Notes under the pieces: generated by a model
The model's input: the letters and a program-made list of their open reading frames with translations, nothing else
The model's database searches: none
Told to the model about the DNA's origin: nothing
Source: Castor canadensis
Taxonomy: Eukaryota; Chordata; Mammalia; Rodentia; Castoridae
DNA length: 64,000 bases
Assembly: GCF_047511655.1 (NCBI RefSeq)
Contig: NC_133386.1
Span: 171,389,146-171,453,145, forward strand
Direction of reading: 5' to 3'
Shown: positions 1 to 46,615 of the stretch, piece after piece
Numbering within the stretch: position 1 is the first letter of the stretch
How the letters are laid out: every line of letters starts with the position of its first letter
Program-made: the position numbers and the translations under genes

Positions 1-230
1 TTTGGGTGCTGGTCCTACCTAAAAATGGAACCAAAAAGTCATTTCCATATCTTAAATTTAGGAGGTGGCAAGGGAAATTTACTTGGCTGAAAATTTAGTC
101 AACTGGTTGCCAGAATCAGGATAAGGAGACATCAAATTATTCTTTTACTAAAAGAGAAATCAAAACGAAATTAGTGAAGTTCATCCTTTAAAGTAAAAAA
201 TGTTTTTACATGGATAAAGTTAATAGAATT
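1..230. other. Left-edge unique sequence
   Basis: AT-rich DNA up to the solo LTR. No gene or repeat recognised. Confidence 0.6.
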
Positions 231-540
231 TGTTGGAAATGTAGGCCCCAAAAATGACCACGTGGAGAGGAGTGATCTGGCCAAGAGATTCTTTATTGCC
301 AGGTGGGAGAGGGACAGAGCTAAGAGAGCCAAGAGAGAGAAGCAAGAAGGGCAGGGGCTTAAATGCCCCTCAGTGAGACTCAGTATGATCTGAATGGTTA
401 GGATCTTATGGTTCATGCTGATTGGAGGTTGGGGCAGAAGGAGGATTCAAGCTAGATTTGAGGCAGGACCTTGACCCTGGAAAGCGGAGGCTTAAGGGTG
501 CGGTAAGAACTGAAACCTATTGGCGCCATTATTGCCAACA
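231..540 (-). mobile_element. Solo LTR of an endogenous retrovirus, 310 bp
   Basis: Begins TGTTGG and ends CCAACA, perfect 6-base inverted termini with the TG...CA ends of LTRs, flanked by the 5-base direct repeat GAATT (226-230 and 541-545). Read on the minus strand it has a TATA-like GCATTTAAGC (358-367) and an AATAAA signal (292-297) about 60 bases before its end, the order U3-R-U5. No internal retroviral sequence remains, so it is a recombined solo LTR. Family not determined. Confidence 0.8.
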
Positions 541-920
541 GAATTTTTCAGAAGAATCATGAAAATATTAAGCACATGTATAAAGTCTATAGATTAAACA
601 TACTGAAAACACCTGCCATCCATAGAGACAGTGTAGTAGATAAACAGCCTCTATGAAGATGGCAACTGGATCCATCCATTGTCTGTTTTTACATTGTAAT
701 GGTCAAGTCATCATCCTCTGAAGATAATGGGTTTTTTTTTTTCTTTCAAGTGGGTGCTATTAGGAGATAGATTTCTATGAAAAAACTAACTATAATTGTT
801 TAATTGCTAAGAATAAAACCTCTAGTTAAGTTGCCTGTCCAAAATACCCACATTTAAGAGCCCATTCTTTTTAACTTCTTGGCTTTACTTTGGAAGGGCT
901 GGCAGGAGTAATTTCATTTG

Positions 921-1056
921 TTGTTGGGTTAGATACAGGGTCTCATATAGTTTAGGCCTGAAACTCACTATGTAGTCCAGGCAGGACTTAACTCATGATC
1001 CTTGTTTTAGCCTCCCGATCACTGGGATTGCAGCCATGTACCACCGTGCTCAGCAT
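921..1056 (-). mobile_element. B1 SINE (7SL-derived)
   Basis: Minus-strand B1: read on the plus strand it has the typical order ACAGGGTCTC, ACTATGTAGTCCAGGC, CTCCCGATCACTGGGATT. Moderately diverged, monomeric. Confidence 0.8.
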
Positions 1057-2996
1057 GACTTTATCTTTATTCTGACAACTTTTCACTTGTTTCTGAACCA
1101 TTTCCTTTTGAAGGTATCCACTGATCAGTCACTCTAGTCTGGTTGTAATTGTTGTTGCCAGGATGAGATGCCCTAGATGGTCTGATGTGATCCATGATCC
1201 CAAGTTGGGGGACAAGCGCCAGATAGGTTGAGAGTCAGTGCCAATAAAAACCCTTTTGCTGGCCAATTTAAGCAACCTGAGAAGTTTAGAAGTGGCCCCT
1301 AGGCTGGGCTTATAGTGTACCCACTTTTAAGTTTAATTTTTTTGTTCTGTAGATATTGTGGTGGCATTTAAAAAAAATGCTATTTGTGTCATATTTCTGC
1401 AAAATGTCAACAGAGAACAGTTAAAGTTTTATAAGGAAAATACAAAATAAATGAGAGCAAATATTTAAATAGACAAATGTTTGAGAAGTAAATACTTGCT
1501 AGAGATGTTTTCTGGGAGTTTGATTATAAATGCTTTAGAGAAGGATCCAAACTATAGATGACAAAAACTTAGAACAATTACTATAGAATGTTTTTAAATG
1601 TTTAGCAACTGACAAAAGAATTTTGATTGCATATACCATTTTAGGGTAATAATGATGGACAGCATTAATTAGTACCATTAAGCTCTCCTTCTCAAGTATA
1701 TATTTGAGACTCTTATTTCAGTATAAAAAATGACATAATATACATCTTATTAATAGAATAAGTCCCCCTTTTAATTTTGCTTTTAAGGTAAATGAATTTT
1801 AAAGAAGTTACAATATGCTTTTTTTTAATATTACAGATGTACTTTATGGGTGACCAATGTCCAATCCTTAATCAAATGACACTGCTTTTAATTTTAGAAA
1901 ATGTATACTTAGGGAATGTTAAGTACACTGAACATTTAAAGACAGCAACAGTTAGCATTACAGCTACACAGATGTCTTACATGTATTAACTCAGATTTTA
2001 CCTTTTGAGTAGAATCTAGAATCTTTGGCTAAGTAAGATAAGAAGTGCATAGCACTAAGAAAATCAATATTTTAGACCTCTTATAAGCTTAAGGAGACAG
2101 TGCCAGTGTCACAAAATAGACTTGCTGTCTATTGAAAAATTGCTGGTCACTTTGTATTAAACTTATATAACTTTAACCCTTAGACTTTTGTATAGCATTT
2201 AAATGAAGTTTCGACATAAGCCTACACATTTTTAGGGTGTTAAATACATTAAAATCACTGAAAAGACAGATACTTAAATAAACTGATTTAGTTAAGACTC
2301 AGTTTCCTACAGAGTCAAAATTCAATGAATTCCATAAGCAATTATCTTGATAAAAACATAAAATCTCTCCTTTAAACCAGTTTTTAGCAAATATTACTAA
2401 GAGCAGAATATTTTAAGATAAAATTATATGCTAGCTTTTCATTAGTTTACTAAATTTTGACTTTAGAAAATCATTTATACAACCTTTTAAATTACAGTCA
2501 CATTAATTATACAAACTTTATGAGTTTTAGCTTTTATATTCTTAAGACTACTCATATTTTGCTACCTTTTGAACAATGGATTTTGTCCTTTTTTATTTTG
2601 GAACAAGCCTTTAGGACAAACTTAACCTATAAAATCCTTTATTTAAAAGTCATTTCCTTGTACTTTTAACCTTTTTTTTAAAATATCTAACACCTTTTTA
2701 TATTTTTCTTATTTCCTGAAATCTTTTAATTTCTATTAAATGTTTAAGAATTTAAACAAAATTGCTTCTTTTCCAATAAAATAGTTTTAATCTTATAACT
2801 TAATGAAGATTTGTTAAAAAATCAATCTTATTTCTTTAAATGAAAACTTATAAAAAATACATTTGCTAGTTGACTCAAATATTTTGAATAGGATCTAAAT
2901 TATAATTTCAATAGAATGAAACACATTAAAAGATCACTAGTCCACATACATTTAAGCAGTTTTATGTAGCTTCATTTAAAAATAATTTTTATTTTT

Positions 2997-3075
2997 GGTG
3001 GGACTGGAGTTTGAGCTCAGGGCCTTCATACTTGCTAGGCACGCACTCTACCACTTGAGCCACTCCACCAGCCCT
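2997..3075 (-). mobile_element. tRNA-derived SINE, monomer, with 19-bp target duplication
   Basis: Reverse copy of the abundant tRNA-derived unit (GAGCTCAGGGCCTTCATACT ... GCCACTCCACCAGCCC). Flanked by near-perfect direct repeats at 2977-2995 and 3075-3093, so the insertion edges are clear. Confidence 0.85.
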
Positions 3076-6000
3076 AAAAATAATTTTTATTTTAATTCTA
3101 AATACTTAAAAGTTACCTCCTTTTTGTTAGCTTTGAATATCACATTAACCTTATAACAGCAGTTTAAGAACCATTTTGAAGATATTTACACACACACATG
3201 AAAAGTTTTATAAGTTAGGCATGCTGAAAAAAATGTCAATTTAATTGTGCCTAAGATGAGCTGGAATTTCAGGAACAAATTAAATTTTGCCCAGTGCTGT
3301 TCTAGCACTCATGTTGTTGGAGGCTTATCTTAGTGGCTGAAGCAAAAGTAAATCTCTAGCAAGACTGTTATTGCAACCTTTAGAATCTTAGCCTCCATTA
3401 AGTCGATCATAAACACAAGACCAAAACATACTTAAAACGACACATAAAAACAATTAAAGTGTACTCTCAGAAAAACCTTTTAAACCATATGTATTTTAAG
3501 TTAGAATTTTCCTTAGTGTGTCAACAAGATAGGCTCAGGGGTTTTAATTTTTATGCAAATCACAACAGCTCTTCTCAAATCTCCTGTTTTAGTATGTAAC
3601 ATACCTTCTTGCTAAAGACTGACACAGAATCCAGATTTCCAGGTTAATCAAACTGGAGACAATTAAAATCAGCTTAAAAGTACACAAAATTGCAATTGGA
3701 GTATTTTAAGGTCCAATTTTGAGGTGTTTTAATGTTAGGTTTGGTCATATATTATTTTTCTTAATTTCTTCCTTTTTAAAAATTTTACACATTTAGTAGT
3801 ACCCTTAGCACAGTAGGCAGTGCTCATAAAATCCTAAGGGAGCATTGCCAGTACTGACATGCTCTCCTATGCTGTCTCCTATTTGTGCCTGGAAAAGAAA
3901 GATAGAAGGAAGAAAAGAAAGAAGTGGAAGCATGCATAGCTGCATCATTCACTGTGGGGTTAGGAAAATTTCCTCCCCACCCCTTATGTACCCTGTGCCC
4001 ACATTGGGAACAATTCGCTGGGAGATTGGGGAAGTTATTTTACCCCCATTCCCATGTTCCCTTGTTCAGAACAATCAATCTATACCCTTAAGGACGGATG
4101 TCTCCTTACACCTTAATGAGTGTGATTACTAAACCTGCAGTGATTTTTATGGAAGTATCCCATCCTAATCATTGCACTCTGCAGTTCTTATTGCTGGGTT
4201 CTGAGGTTCCCTGTCATCTATGGAGTCTACTTAATAGGCACATTGAGACATACAACTAGGATCAAGGAGTGGAATGTTAGCTTATAATGACCCCTTTTAA
4301 TATTAAAAGCCTTCAGATTTACTCCTAGAGGGTGCTTCATAAATAATCTCCAATAATAGTTGACCTTGGGCTATAGCAACCTTGTTATTAGGCAAACCTT
4401 TTAAAGTCAATTTAGGGAGCCTAGTTTTGGATGCAGAGGTGGCATCCTATATCCTCCTCCTGAAAGAGGATACAGATTGTAGCAATCCACCCTCTTAATT
4501 TACATCAAAATTTGTTTTCTTTTCAAATCAGACATGCAAACATGTCAGACAGGGAAAGAGGCAAACTGTTGACAGTGAAAAAGAATTACATCCCCATTGA
4601 AACTGGTGGTATCTGGCTATCTCAGTAAGCATGGAAAAGGTGGGATGAATTAGCCCCTCAAGAGTTAATTTCAGGGAAGAGGCCCCTCATAATCATAAAC
4701 TCAAATGCCTTATTAGATCCATAGCAGAAATTTCTTGTCTTTTAGCTAATATTATAACCTGAAATGTTAAGATTCCAATTTTAAATACATGGGGATTAGA
4801 CAGAAAATTAAAATTTCCTCTTTGGTCTCTCTAGCCTGTGTGCACATCAGACTGAGGGCACGGGTCTGTAACCCCAACCGCATGGTGACTTAGCCAGGAA
4901 AGAGGATGGGCCAGCCCAGGGTCACTGTCTGCAGTGACCTGGACATGACCTGTTCCTTCTCTTGTTCTTGACATGTCTGGAATGGGGAAGCCAGTCCATT
5001 TTGAAACCAAGTCTTAAAGGAGAAAATTGTTAGTATAGTTTAGGCAGATTTAGAGGTTTAGCATCAGGTGGAAAAAAAATCCAGGTCAATCTGTCCCGAG
5101 AAGCAGCTCCAATCCTCAGCCATAAGCCATTTAGATTTCCCTTTAATTTTGTTTTTGAACCCTGGGACCATGTGAGTCACTCAGGAGGCTGAGAAAACTG
5201 ACAATGCAACTTGATCAGGACTTTTCTCCCTTCCCCCTTCTCCTTGTCCATCTTTGCTTCTGTTGTCCTCACTTGGGTGGCCAGTCCAGGAGAGAAGACA
5301 GGAGCAGGCTATGGAGTAGAAAACATGAAAGAAACCTCCACCATGGCTGAGACAGATTTAAACTGAGATGTTCCAAAGCCAAATGCCTTCTATACCTTGT
5401 GAGATTCAACTCCAACCTCAGGCTCACCAATTTATGTCAATAGAGGGGACTCCCACTGCTTCCAATTTCCATGCAAAAATCACAGGTCCTTGAGATCCTC
5501 AAACTTGAAAAGCATTTTCAAGTTGTCTCACAGCAAGATGTCTCACAAGGTGGACGTTTTAGCAAGGATTTATTTTAGCGAAACAGGATAAGGTATAGAC
5601 AAAGTGGGGGAGGGAGGAGAAAGAATTGCTTCCTATTCCCCAGGAAGGAAATAGGAGCAAAGACTCAAAATGGTATCTGTAGTCTTATACTCTGCTGGAA
5701 TGGGAGAATCCATGTCACCAGAAGTCTAGCAGTCCTAACCATTAGATAATGGTTCTGAGCACCCAAGAAGGGTGCTGTTTATTATTGTACAATATAGAGA
5801 TGTTACCTAGACTCACCCAAAACACAGAGACAATTGGTAAGCTTTAGGATTTTCATTGCCAGACAAGCCTTTTCCTTTACCCATTCAAGGATCCTAAAAC
5901 AATATAATTTCCCTGTCTCCTCATCTATTTTTCCTGCTTCAATAAAGCACAATAATGGTTCTTCTTGCGTGGTGGAAACTGAGTCTTAGAATGGACATGG

Positions 6001-6446
6001 TTTCCCAGGGACTATTCATTCTGCCTGCCCTTTGTGGTAAGGAAGGAGGGTGGCTGAGGATCTTTTTTCCTTCCCCTTCATCTCTTCTGCTCAGTAGGGG
6101 GGCTTCTTCTCTGGCACTCTTACCATTCCCTTGGGCTGATCCTCAATCCTATGTGGGTCTCTAAGCCTGTCGTGCTCTGGTGTCATAATTCCAAAACCAC
6201 TTCCCAATCTTTCTTTCAAAGTCTGGAATGTCTTTTTTTTGTGATCTTTCTTAATTATGGGGTATGCAAACTATGGATTTCACAATTGCTTTACATTAGT
6301 GTGCTTCCCACAAAGTGGGGTTCTAGGTGGGTAGGAGATGGTACAATGCTTTAGGTGGATTCTAAGAATGTACAACACTCACCCCAGGCTCCCTGTCTTC
6401 CTGTCCACTTTATTGCAGGAAGAACAATGCAGGAGTTGAGATGTGA

Positions 6447-6660
6447 TATCCAGAGACACTTCATAGTCTGAAGCCTCATCACTAACTAGTGATATAACTT
6501 TGGGAGATTACTTCACTTTTCTGTACCCCAGTGTCTGCCTATGTGGAGCAAAAAGAATTAGGGTTTATTCCTTATTGGATTGTTAGAGGGATTAGATAGG
6601 TTAATATAGGTAAATCTCTCAATGCAGAGCCTGGACATGGTAGGAACCATGTAAGTTTTT
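6447..6660 (+). mobile_element. MIR SINE relic
   Basis: Shows the MIR order: CACTAACTAGTGATATAACT, TTACTTCACTTTTCTGTACC, a GGATTAGATAGGTTAATATA block and GAGCCTGGACATGGTAGG. Old and diverged. Confidence 0.7.
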
Positions 6661-6984
6661 GTTAAAATATGTTTTGAAGTGGGGGGTGGTGTGGGATGGG
6701 AAGGTTTGGTGTAGGACACTGCCTGTTCATCACAGTGATTTCAGAGTCACACTTTCAGTAGCTACATCCCATAAGGATGAATGTAATGTAACTCAACATA
6801 AAGTTTGTTATATTTTCTGAACAGTTGAGGCAGCACATAACAATATGTGGTTTAAGAGCAATGGAAATTCTGGAAACTAGAATACTGATTATTAACTCTG
6901 CATGTCATCTCTCAGCAGTCCCAGGAGGTTGAAGTAGCAGATGCTGCTCACTGACCATTAACATCCATTCGCCCTTCTTTTAAT

Positions 6985-7372
6985 ACAGAATGCCAGCCAG
7001 AGACTACATTTCCCAGTGTCCTGTGTAGGTAGGCCTGGTCATGTGACTAAATGTTAGCCAATGGAATGTGATAGGAGCAGAAAGGAAAATGCTATTTCCA
7101 GGTTATGCTCTACAAAGAAATGGGCATGTGCTCCATATGCTCCTGTGTCCCCCTTCCTCCCAGTTGGCATTCGCAGGTATTATCATGTGATTGGAGGGCT
7201 ACCTTGGCCCCAGAGAGGGAGACCACTTTTTGAGGATGGCAGAATTGCCTAAGCCAGTCCTGCACCATTTAGGTCTGAGAAGTTTTGTGTGGAGAAATAA
7301 ACTTTCATTGTGTTTAAGCTCTGCTATTTTTTTGGTGTTGTTATTTTTGTTATAGCAGCTTAGATTATAACT
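6985..7372. repeat. Old interspersed repeat, family uncertain
   Basis: Contains the run CATTTCCCAGTGTCCT, GTGACTAAATGTTAGCCAAT, GAGAAATAAACTTTCATTGT and a TATAGCAGCTTAGATTATAA end. I recall this pattern from mammalian interspersed repeats but cannot assign a family. Confidence 0.4.
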
Positions 7373-7384
7373 AAAATAGAAGGA

Positions 7385-7500
7385 GTTACCATCTCCATTT
7401 TACAAAGGAGAAATGGAAGTTTAGAAGATTAAGTGACTTGCCTGAGGTCACACAGTTCATGAGTGGCTATGGTAAGACCTAATACCCAGTGCTCCAATGC
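7385..7500 (+). mobile_element. MIR core relic
   Basis: TCTCCATTTTACAAAGGAGA followed by AGTGACTTGCCTGAGGTCAC and ACAGTTCATGAGTGGC is the MIR core region. Confidence 0.75.
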
Positions 7501-8592
7501 TAGTGCTGGGACTTTTAACTACGAACCACCTTATTTTGCCTTTTGAAGTCCTGCTGGTCTATGATCTGGGTTTATGGGGGAAAAGAGATGTAAGAGACAT
7601 TTGTTCCATTCCTCCTTAGATGACCATGTTAGTTACAACAGGTGGCTTCCCCAAAACATACTTCTTCTATTATTCACATCTTCATGGATAACTGAGTTTC
7701 AGTGCATAGTGAATGTGTTGACTTGCTATTGAAACTAGTGTTGTTGGAGTGTAAGAACCCACATGTAGTTTTGACATACAGAATTCAGCTCAGAGTCAAG
7801 CACAGATGCAGTGCTTACTAGCACACACAAAGAAGGAAATCAAATGGCTCAAAGAGGACAGCCCTGGAATAATTCCAAGCCAGGCATATCATCTCAGTCT
7901 TTAAACATGACTGGCTTACACAGGCATTGTATTATCCCATCTGGGAGGAGGGAACACTGTAAACACCAGAAGTCAAAGTCAAAGTCAATTACAGAAGCCA
8001 GTGTACCTGGGCCAACCTGAAAAAGGCTTTTAAGCCAGTTGTAAATGTTTGCTTCTATCTCAGTCCTATTGGTGTCCTCACAATACCATCATTAATGACA
8101 TCAGACTGTCAGGAAAAATGGAAGAAAGTCTTCAGATCTCTGTGGTGCTGGGTGGGCCATAATTTGTTTTCTCTGGTACTGTATCTAACACCTAGTTATT
8201 CCTCAACATTCATCTGTCTGTTTCTTCCTCAAGGAAGCCTCCCAAGGCCTCTCAGTTTCAGGCTAGACACCCTTCTCGACTATTTCTAAAGCAGCTGTCC
8301 TTCCCCTCTCTCAGCATGCTTCACCGTGTCACTGTCTTACTCTTTGCCTACGTTTATCTCCCTCACTGCTGTACTCTGAAAGCCTAGCAGGCAGAGGACT
8401 GAGGATGTGACAGTGAGTAGGTTAAATTCTGTGGGGTCTTGGTGATGGCTGGACCTAACATGAGAGGTGCTGTCCATTCTGAAGAATCTAATATGAAACT
8501 TGTAGACATCTCAAATGCAGCTACTCCTCTGCCTAGTCACTCAGTGCCAGTGAGTGTACGCTGTTACAAGAGCCTTACTGTGTCCAAATGCA

Positions 8593-8915
8593 GCCGGGTG
8601 CTAGTGGTTCATGCCTAACATCCTAGTTACTTGGGAGGCTGAGATGGGGAGGATTATGGTTCCAGGCCAGCCCAGGCAAAAAAAAAGCTTCTAAGACTCT
8701 ACGTCAGTGGAAAAATCTGGGTGTGGTGACCAAGGCCTGTCATCCCAGTGAAGGCAAGAAACTTAAAATAGGAGGGCCCTAGCCTTGACTGGCCTGAGAA
8801 AGGAGGTACTACCTCCAAAATAACCAGAGCAAAAAGGGCTTCAGATGTGGCTTAAGTGGTAGAGCCTAGCAAATTCAAACCATAGTAATGCTAAAAAGAA
8901 AAAAGAAAAAAAAGA
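8593..8915 (+). mobile_element. Trimeric SINE (7SL-like + 7SL-like + tRNA-derived)
   Basis: First 7SL-like unit GGGTGCTAGTGGTTCATGCC to about 8700, second unit GGGTGTGGTGACCAAGGCCT to about 8820, then a degenerate tRNA-derived unit (GGGCTTCAGATGTGGCTTAA) with A-rich tail. Diverged. Confidence 0.65.
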
Positions 8916-9155
8916 AATATTTAAATGATTTGAATCAGAAACTTTTCTGAAAAGGACCGTAAAGAAATAAATGCAAATACACATGAAGGTCATTACACTA
9001 TTATAGTAGAAAAAGTTTAATATTCTCAGTAAGGGAATATATAAATAAAGAACAATCTTTGACCACAGCCGTGGGGAAAAAAATCATATTTTTGGAAGAA
9101 TATTTAATAACTTGGGAAAAACTTCATGTTATAATGTTAAGTAGAAAAAAACAGG

Positions 9156-9290
9156 ACATAGGATTATATATTCTACACAGTGCATTGTAAATCTCTCTCT
9201 GTCTCTCTCTCACATGTACCTGATAGACATAAGATTATATATTCCACATGGTGCATTATAAATAATCTCTCTCTCCTTCTACCTCTCCTA
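9156..9290 (+). repeat. Imperfect tandem duplication, about 71-bp unit
   Basis: ACATAGGATTATATATTCTA at 9156 recurs as ACATAAGATTATATATTCCA at 9227; both are followed by a GTGCATT(G/A)TAAAT element and a (CT)n run. Two copies. Confidence 0.7.
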
Positions 9291-9794
9291 TATATAACCT
9301 TGCAGGTACACACACATGATATAAATGAGATATCTCATATGTACAAGAGAAAAATATTAGTGAGACAGATATCTATTTATTACCACCTATAAATGATTAT
9401 TTATTTGATATATTATCCCTCATCTTCCAAGTTTCCTAATGAATAGAAATTCTACTATCTTGCCAGTATAAATTCACTGTCATCACTTGCAAACTCACAT
9501 CATATTTTAAAACACAAGATACGACAAGATCAGAAACCAGTCTTGTTTCTCTTTCTCTGGAAAAAAATTCTTTGGGAATCCAAACTAACAATAATTAAAA
9601 CAGAGGGAAAAAAATAAACCCAAACAGGACAATGTTCATACAAACTACAAAGATTAACATATGACTCAAAGTCTCTTTTTATTTACTTTGTTGATGCTTA
9701 TCCTAGCTAAAGAAGAAAAGGACTTGTTTGATTTTTCATCATTCACTTATTCATCAAGCCATGGCTTCTACAGATGAATGGACAAGGCTGGAAT

Positions 9795-9965
9795 CTTGAC
9801 TGTATCCCTTAGTAAATGTGTAATTTCCTCAGTTTCCTAATCTGTAAAATTGGGGAATATTAGTATTAACTCATAATGTAATTAGGAGAGCTAACAAAGC
9901 AAATAAATACAGACAAAAAGCTCTGAGCAGTCTCTGACACACAGTAAGTGCTCAGTGGCAGTTCA
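9795..9965 (+). mobile_element. MIR relic
   Basis: CAGTTTCCTAATCTGTAAAA followed by a GGGGAATATTAG block and ACACACAGTAAGTGCTCAGT fits the 3' part of MIR. Confidence 0.7.
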
Positions 9966-10899
9966 TGCCCTCATGGACTTTATAGTCTCGCAGCAGTAAG
10001 AATGGGGTGAGTAGCAGAAGACAGCAAATAAATCACACAGCTAACAACATCTTTACAATTGTGCTAGGTGCCGTATAGGAAAAGTATAGGTGATAAAACC
10101 AATTTGTGGTCTGTTTTCCCAACGAACTTCAAAAGTTAAACTTTGGCTACTAAGATTCTTAGTGTCACACTTCTGTAAAATCAAGAACATCTCAAATTTT
10201 CATGATGATATATCCACCTATTATATGTAATTCTACTGAAAAAAAAAACAACCCAAAAAACAGAGGTAAAAGCTGAGAACTTTTAATTTGAAGTTGATGA
10301 TTTATTTACATGTATCAAGGTATTTAAAGATAAAATCCTAGCACCCAAGTGAGAGAAAACATTCAATCCTCTTGGTTAAAATGGCAAACTAGCTAGTAAC
10401 TTACTAACTGTGACAAATATTATTAAAATTTTTATTTTCCAACATAGATTCTTACTTGTTTGGGAGAAGATGTGGGGGAAGCATGTATCACTGCAGTATT
10501 TTTCAGGGCTAAGTTTTCTTTATTACTGTGTTACATCGCAATAGTTAAAAGAATTTTTTTATTAGTTATATGAATCACTGCAGTTTTTAAAGAAGCCAGT
10601 TTGACATAATGGACAGGCGTTCACTACATTTTTGCAATTAGATGCCTATCTAAGTTATTCTTCTCTGGCAGAAGAGGAAACCCACACCTATGTGTGGCGA
10701 GACAAAGTTTCAGAGTGTTTTGATATTAAATAATTAATATAGTAGATAAGTGATAATCCATGAAAAAGAGTTAAGTAAGTATTCATTCCATCCTTCGGTA
10801 ACAAACAATACTTATATTAGGGTGTGACACAATGTAACTTTGCACAGAGGAACTTAACCCAGGACTTCTGACTCTAAGAGCTGAAGTTGCAGTCTCTCC

Positions 10900-11200
10900 A
10901 CTTCGTGTGTCACCGCGATCCGTCCTTTTCGACCCCTCCCCATTCTCTCCCCATCCTTGACCCCGCCTCCAGCTAGGAGCCCCCGCTTCTCGCCTCACGG
11001 GGCTTCCAATCCCATCCCTCCAAGCTCTCCAGCGGCCAATCAGGAGGCGGCCTTACAGAGGGCGGGCAGTGGGCGGGGCTGATTGGCGGAGCCTGAAGTC
11101 CTCTACTTCAGCCGCCGGGCTGTGGACGCGATCGTCTGCCGAGGGTGGAGACGCGCGAGTCGAGGCCGCCTGCCAGCTTGTGCAACGCCAGTCGGACATC
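10900..11200 (+). promoter_or_regulatory. CAT: CAT promoter and 5' UTR: TATA-less, CCAAT and GC boxes
   Basis: GC-rich, CpG-rich DNA directly upstream of the ATG. Forward CCAAT lies at 11006-11010 and 11036-11040, and an inverted copy (ATTGG) at 11082-11086. Two GC boxes (GGGCGGG near 11061, GGGCGGGG near 11071) lie between them. No TATA box is seen. This matches the housekeeping-type catalase promoters described in rat and human, which NF-Y and Sp1 bind. I infer that transcription starts around 11110-11140, giving a 5' UTR of about 60-90 nt; the exact start cannot be read from sequence alone. Confidence 0.85.
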
Positions 11201-45149
<33,949 letters not shown>

Positions 45150-45815
45150 GGCTGGCGGCCCATTCCTTGCTGAGCCCGGGCTGTGAAACAAGGCATAAAT
45201 GCTCACACCTGTGAATCACTCGTGCCTGCATGGAAGATTCTCCTGTGCTTGATGCACAAATGCAAGCTAATCTCTTTAAAATGGTAATCCAGATTCCTAT
45301 AGCAAATGATGTAGCAATGGCTTTTATAATGTTCTTTCTCTCCCTAGAGGAAAATGAAGGTTAGGGCTTAACAATCTTTTAATAGAAACATGCATTTGCC
45401 TTTGACAGTTGGTTGGATTATTCATTTAAACTACATTTAAAAGGAAAGTTTCTAGTCAGAAATATGACTTTATCGGACTAGAAAAAATCTTGGTGAGATT
45501 AGTATGTTTACATGTCACCTCTATGGCCTATTTTATAAAAATATGACTGAATTATACAAGAAGAAAAGATAAAAATGACTCAACTGGAAATTTTTATTTT
45601 TCTAAGATCCTTATAGGAAAAACACACTCAGTGCATCAGTGTCTTCTGAGAATAACTTCAGCACCATCATAGTTTGGTGTTTATTCCCTGATGTTTGTTG
45701 GTCAGCTTCATTTTCTCTCACTTGAAATTATGTTTATGTTAACACAGCATTGATTTTACAGTGGGTTGATTTGTAATTGCTTACATTTTTACAATAAAAT
45801 AATCTATATGTAAGA
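45150..45815 (+). other. CAT: CAT 3' UTR
   Basis: About 660 nt of AT-rich sequence between the stop codon and the first good poly(A) signal; human CAT has a 3' UTR of similar size. No repeat interrupts it. The end is inferred from the signal, so it is approximate. Confidence 0.8.
45793..45798 (+). terminator. CAT: CAT poly(A) signal AATAAA
   Basis: Canonical AATAAA in ACAATAAAAT, followed about 30 bases later by a GT/T-rich stretch (GGTGTTTGATTTCTTTT), the usual arrangement for cleavage near 45812-45820. Confidence 0.85.
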
Positions 45816-46072
45816 ATTAGAATGGTGTTTGATTTCTTTTGACCCCATATATAACTTGGAATGTGCTACCAGATAATTTGAGGAGCATCCATTGTTTACC
45901 TTGAAGAATGGAAGGACAATATCATGAAGACACTGTGCTGTTTGCTTAAACTTTTGAAACTTAGAAACTTATAGGAAACTTAGAAAACAGCAAACGGCTT
46001 GACTGATGATTACTTAGATCTTTTGTTCATTAGCTCGCTTACTTCTTGTGAGTTTTTAAAATAAACCTTCAG

Positions 46073-46280
46073 AGCCAGGTACTGGTGGCTCACATCTGTA
46101 ATCCTAGCTTTTCAGAAGGCTGAGATCAGGAAGATCATGGTTCTAAGCCAGCCCAGGTGAATAGTTCGTGAGACCCTATCTTGTAAAAAAGCATCACAAA
46201 AAAATAGGGCTGGTGGAGTGACTCAATGTGTAGGCCCTGAGTTAAAATCTCAGTACTGCAAAATAAATAAATAAATACCT
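46073..46280 (+). mobile_element. Dimeric SINE
   Basis: GCCAGGTACTGGTGGCTCAC ... GAGACCCTATCTTGTAAAA joined to GGGCTGGTGGAGTGACTCAA, which lacks part of the middle, and a (TAAA)n tail. Confidence 0.85.
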
Positions 46281-46424
46281 TCAGAACTATTAGTTATTTT
46301 CTGTTTTTTTTTTAACTCAGCCTATTATGCTTTCAAATCACATGGAAGACTTCAAACGTGAATTTTGAATACGAAATGAAAACTCATTTTTCTTGAAAAT
46401 CCTCATTCCCTTCATTTTCAAAAC

Positions 46425-46615
46425 CACTTTGTGTGCACACCACTAATCTCAGCACCCAGGAGGCAGAGACTGGAGGATCAAAAATTCAAGGCTAGCCTGA
46501 GCTACCTAGCAAGACCCTGCCTCCAAAAAAAAAAAAAAAAAAGGCCGGGGATATAGCTCAGTGGTAAGGCACTTGCTTAGATGCACAAAGCACTGCAAAA
46601 CAAATAAAGAAAAAA
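46425..46615 (+). mobile_element. B1 + ID composite SINE
   Basis: A 5'-shortened B1 (CACTAATCTCAGCACCCAGG ... GACCCTGCCTCC), an A run, then an ID (GGCCGGGGATATAGCTCAGT). Confidence 0.8.

Larger units (their letters stand above)
541..10899. other. Intergenic region upstream of CAT
   Basis: No coding exon is supported on either strand. It holds a B1 (921), a tRNA-derived SINE (2997), MIRs (6447, 7385, 9795), an unclassified old repeat (6985-7372), a trimeric SINE (8593) and a local duplication (9156-9290). 1060-2975 is very AT-rich and 3095-6440 is mixed; I recognise nothing in either. In human the next upstream gene is ABTB2, well away from CAT. Confidence 0.75.

Noticed and set aside
9156-9290. 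Possible CRISPR-like array or other prokaryotic repeat
   Set aside because: Only two diverged copies without spacers, in mammalian DNA.
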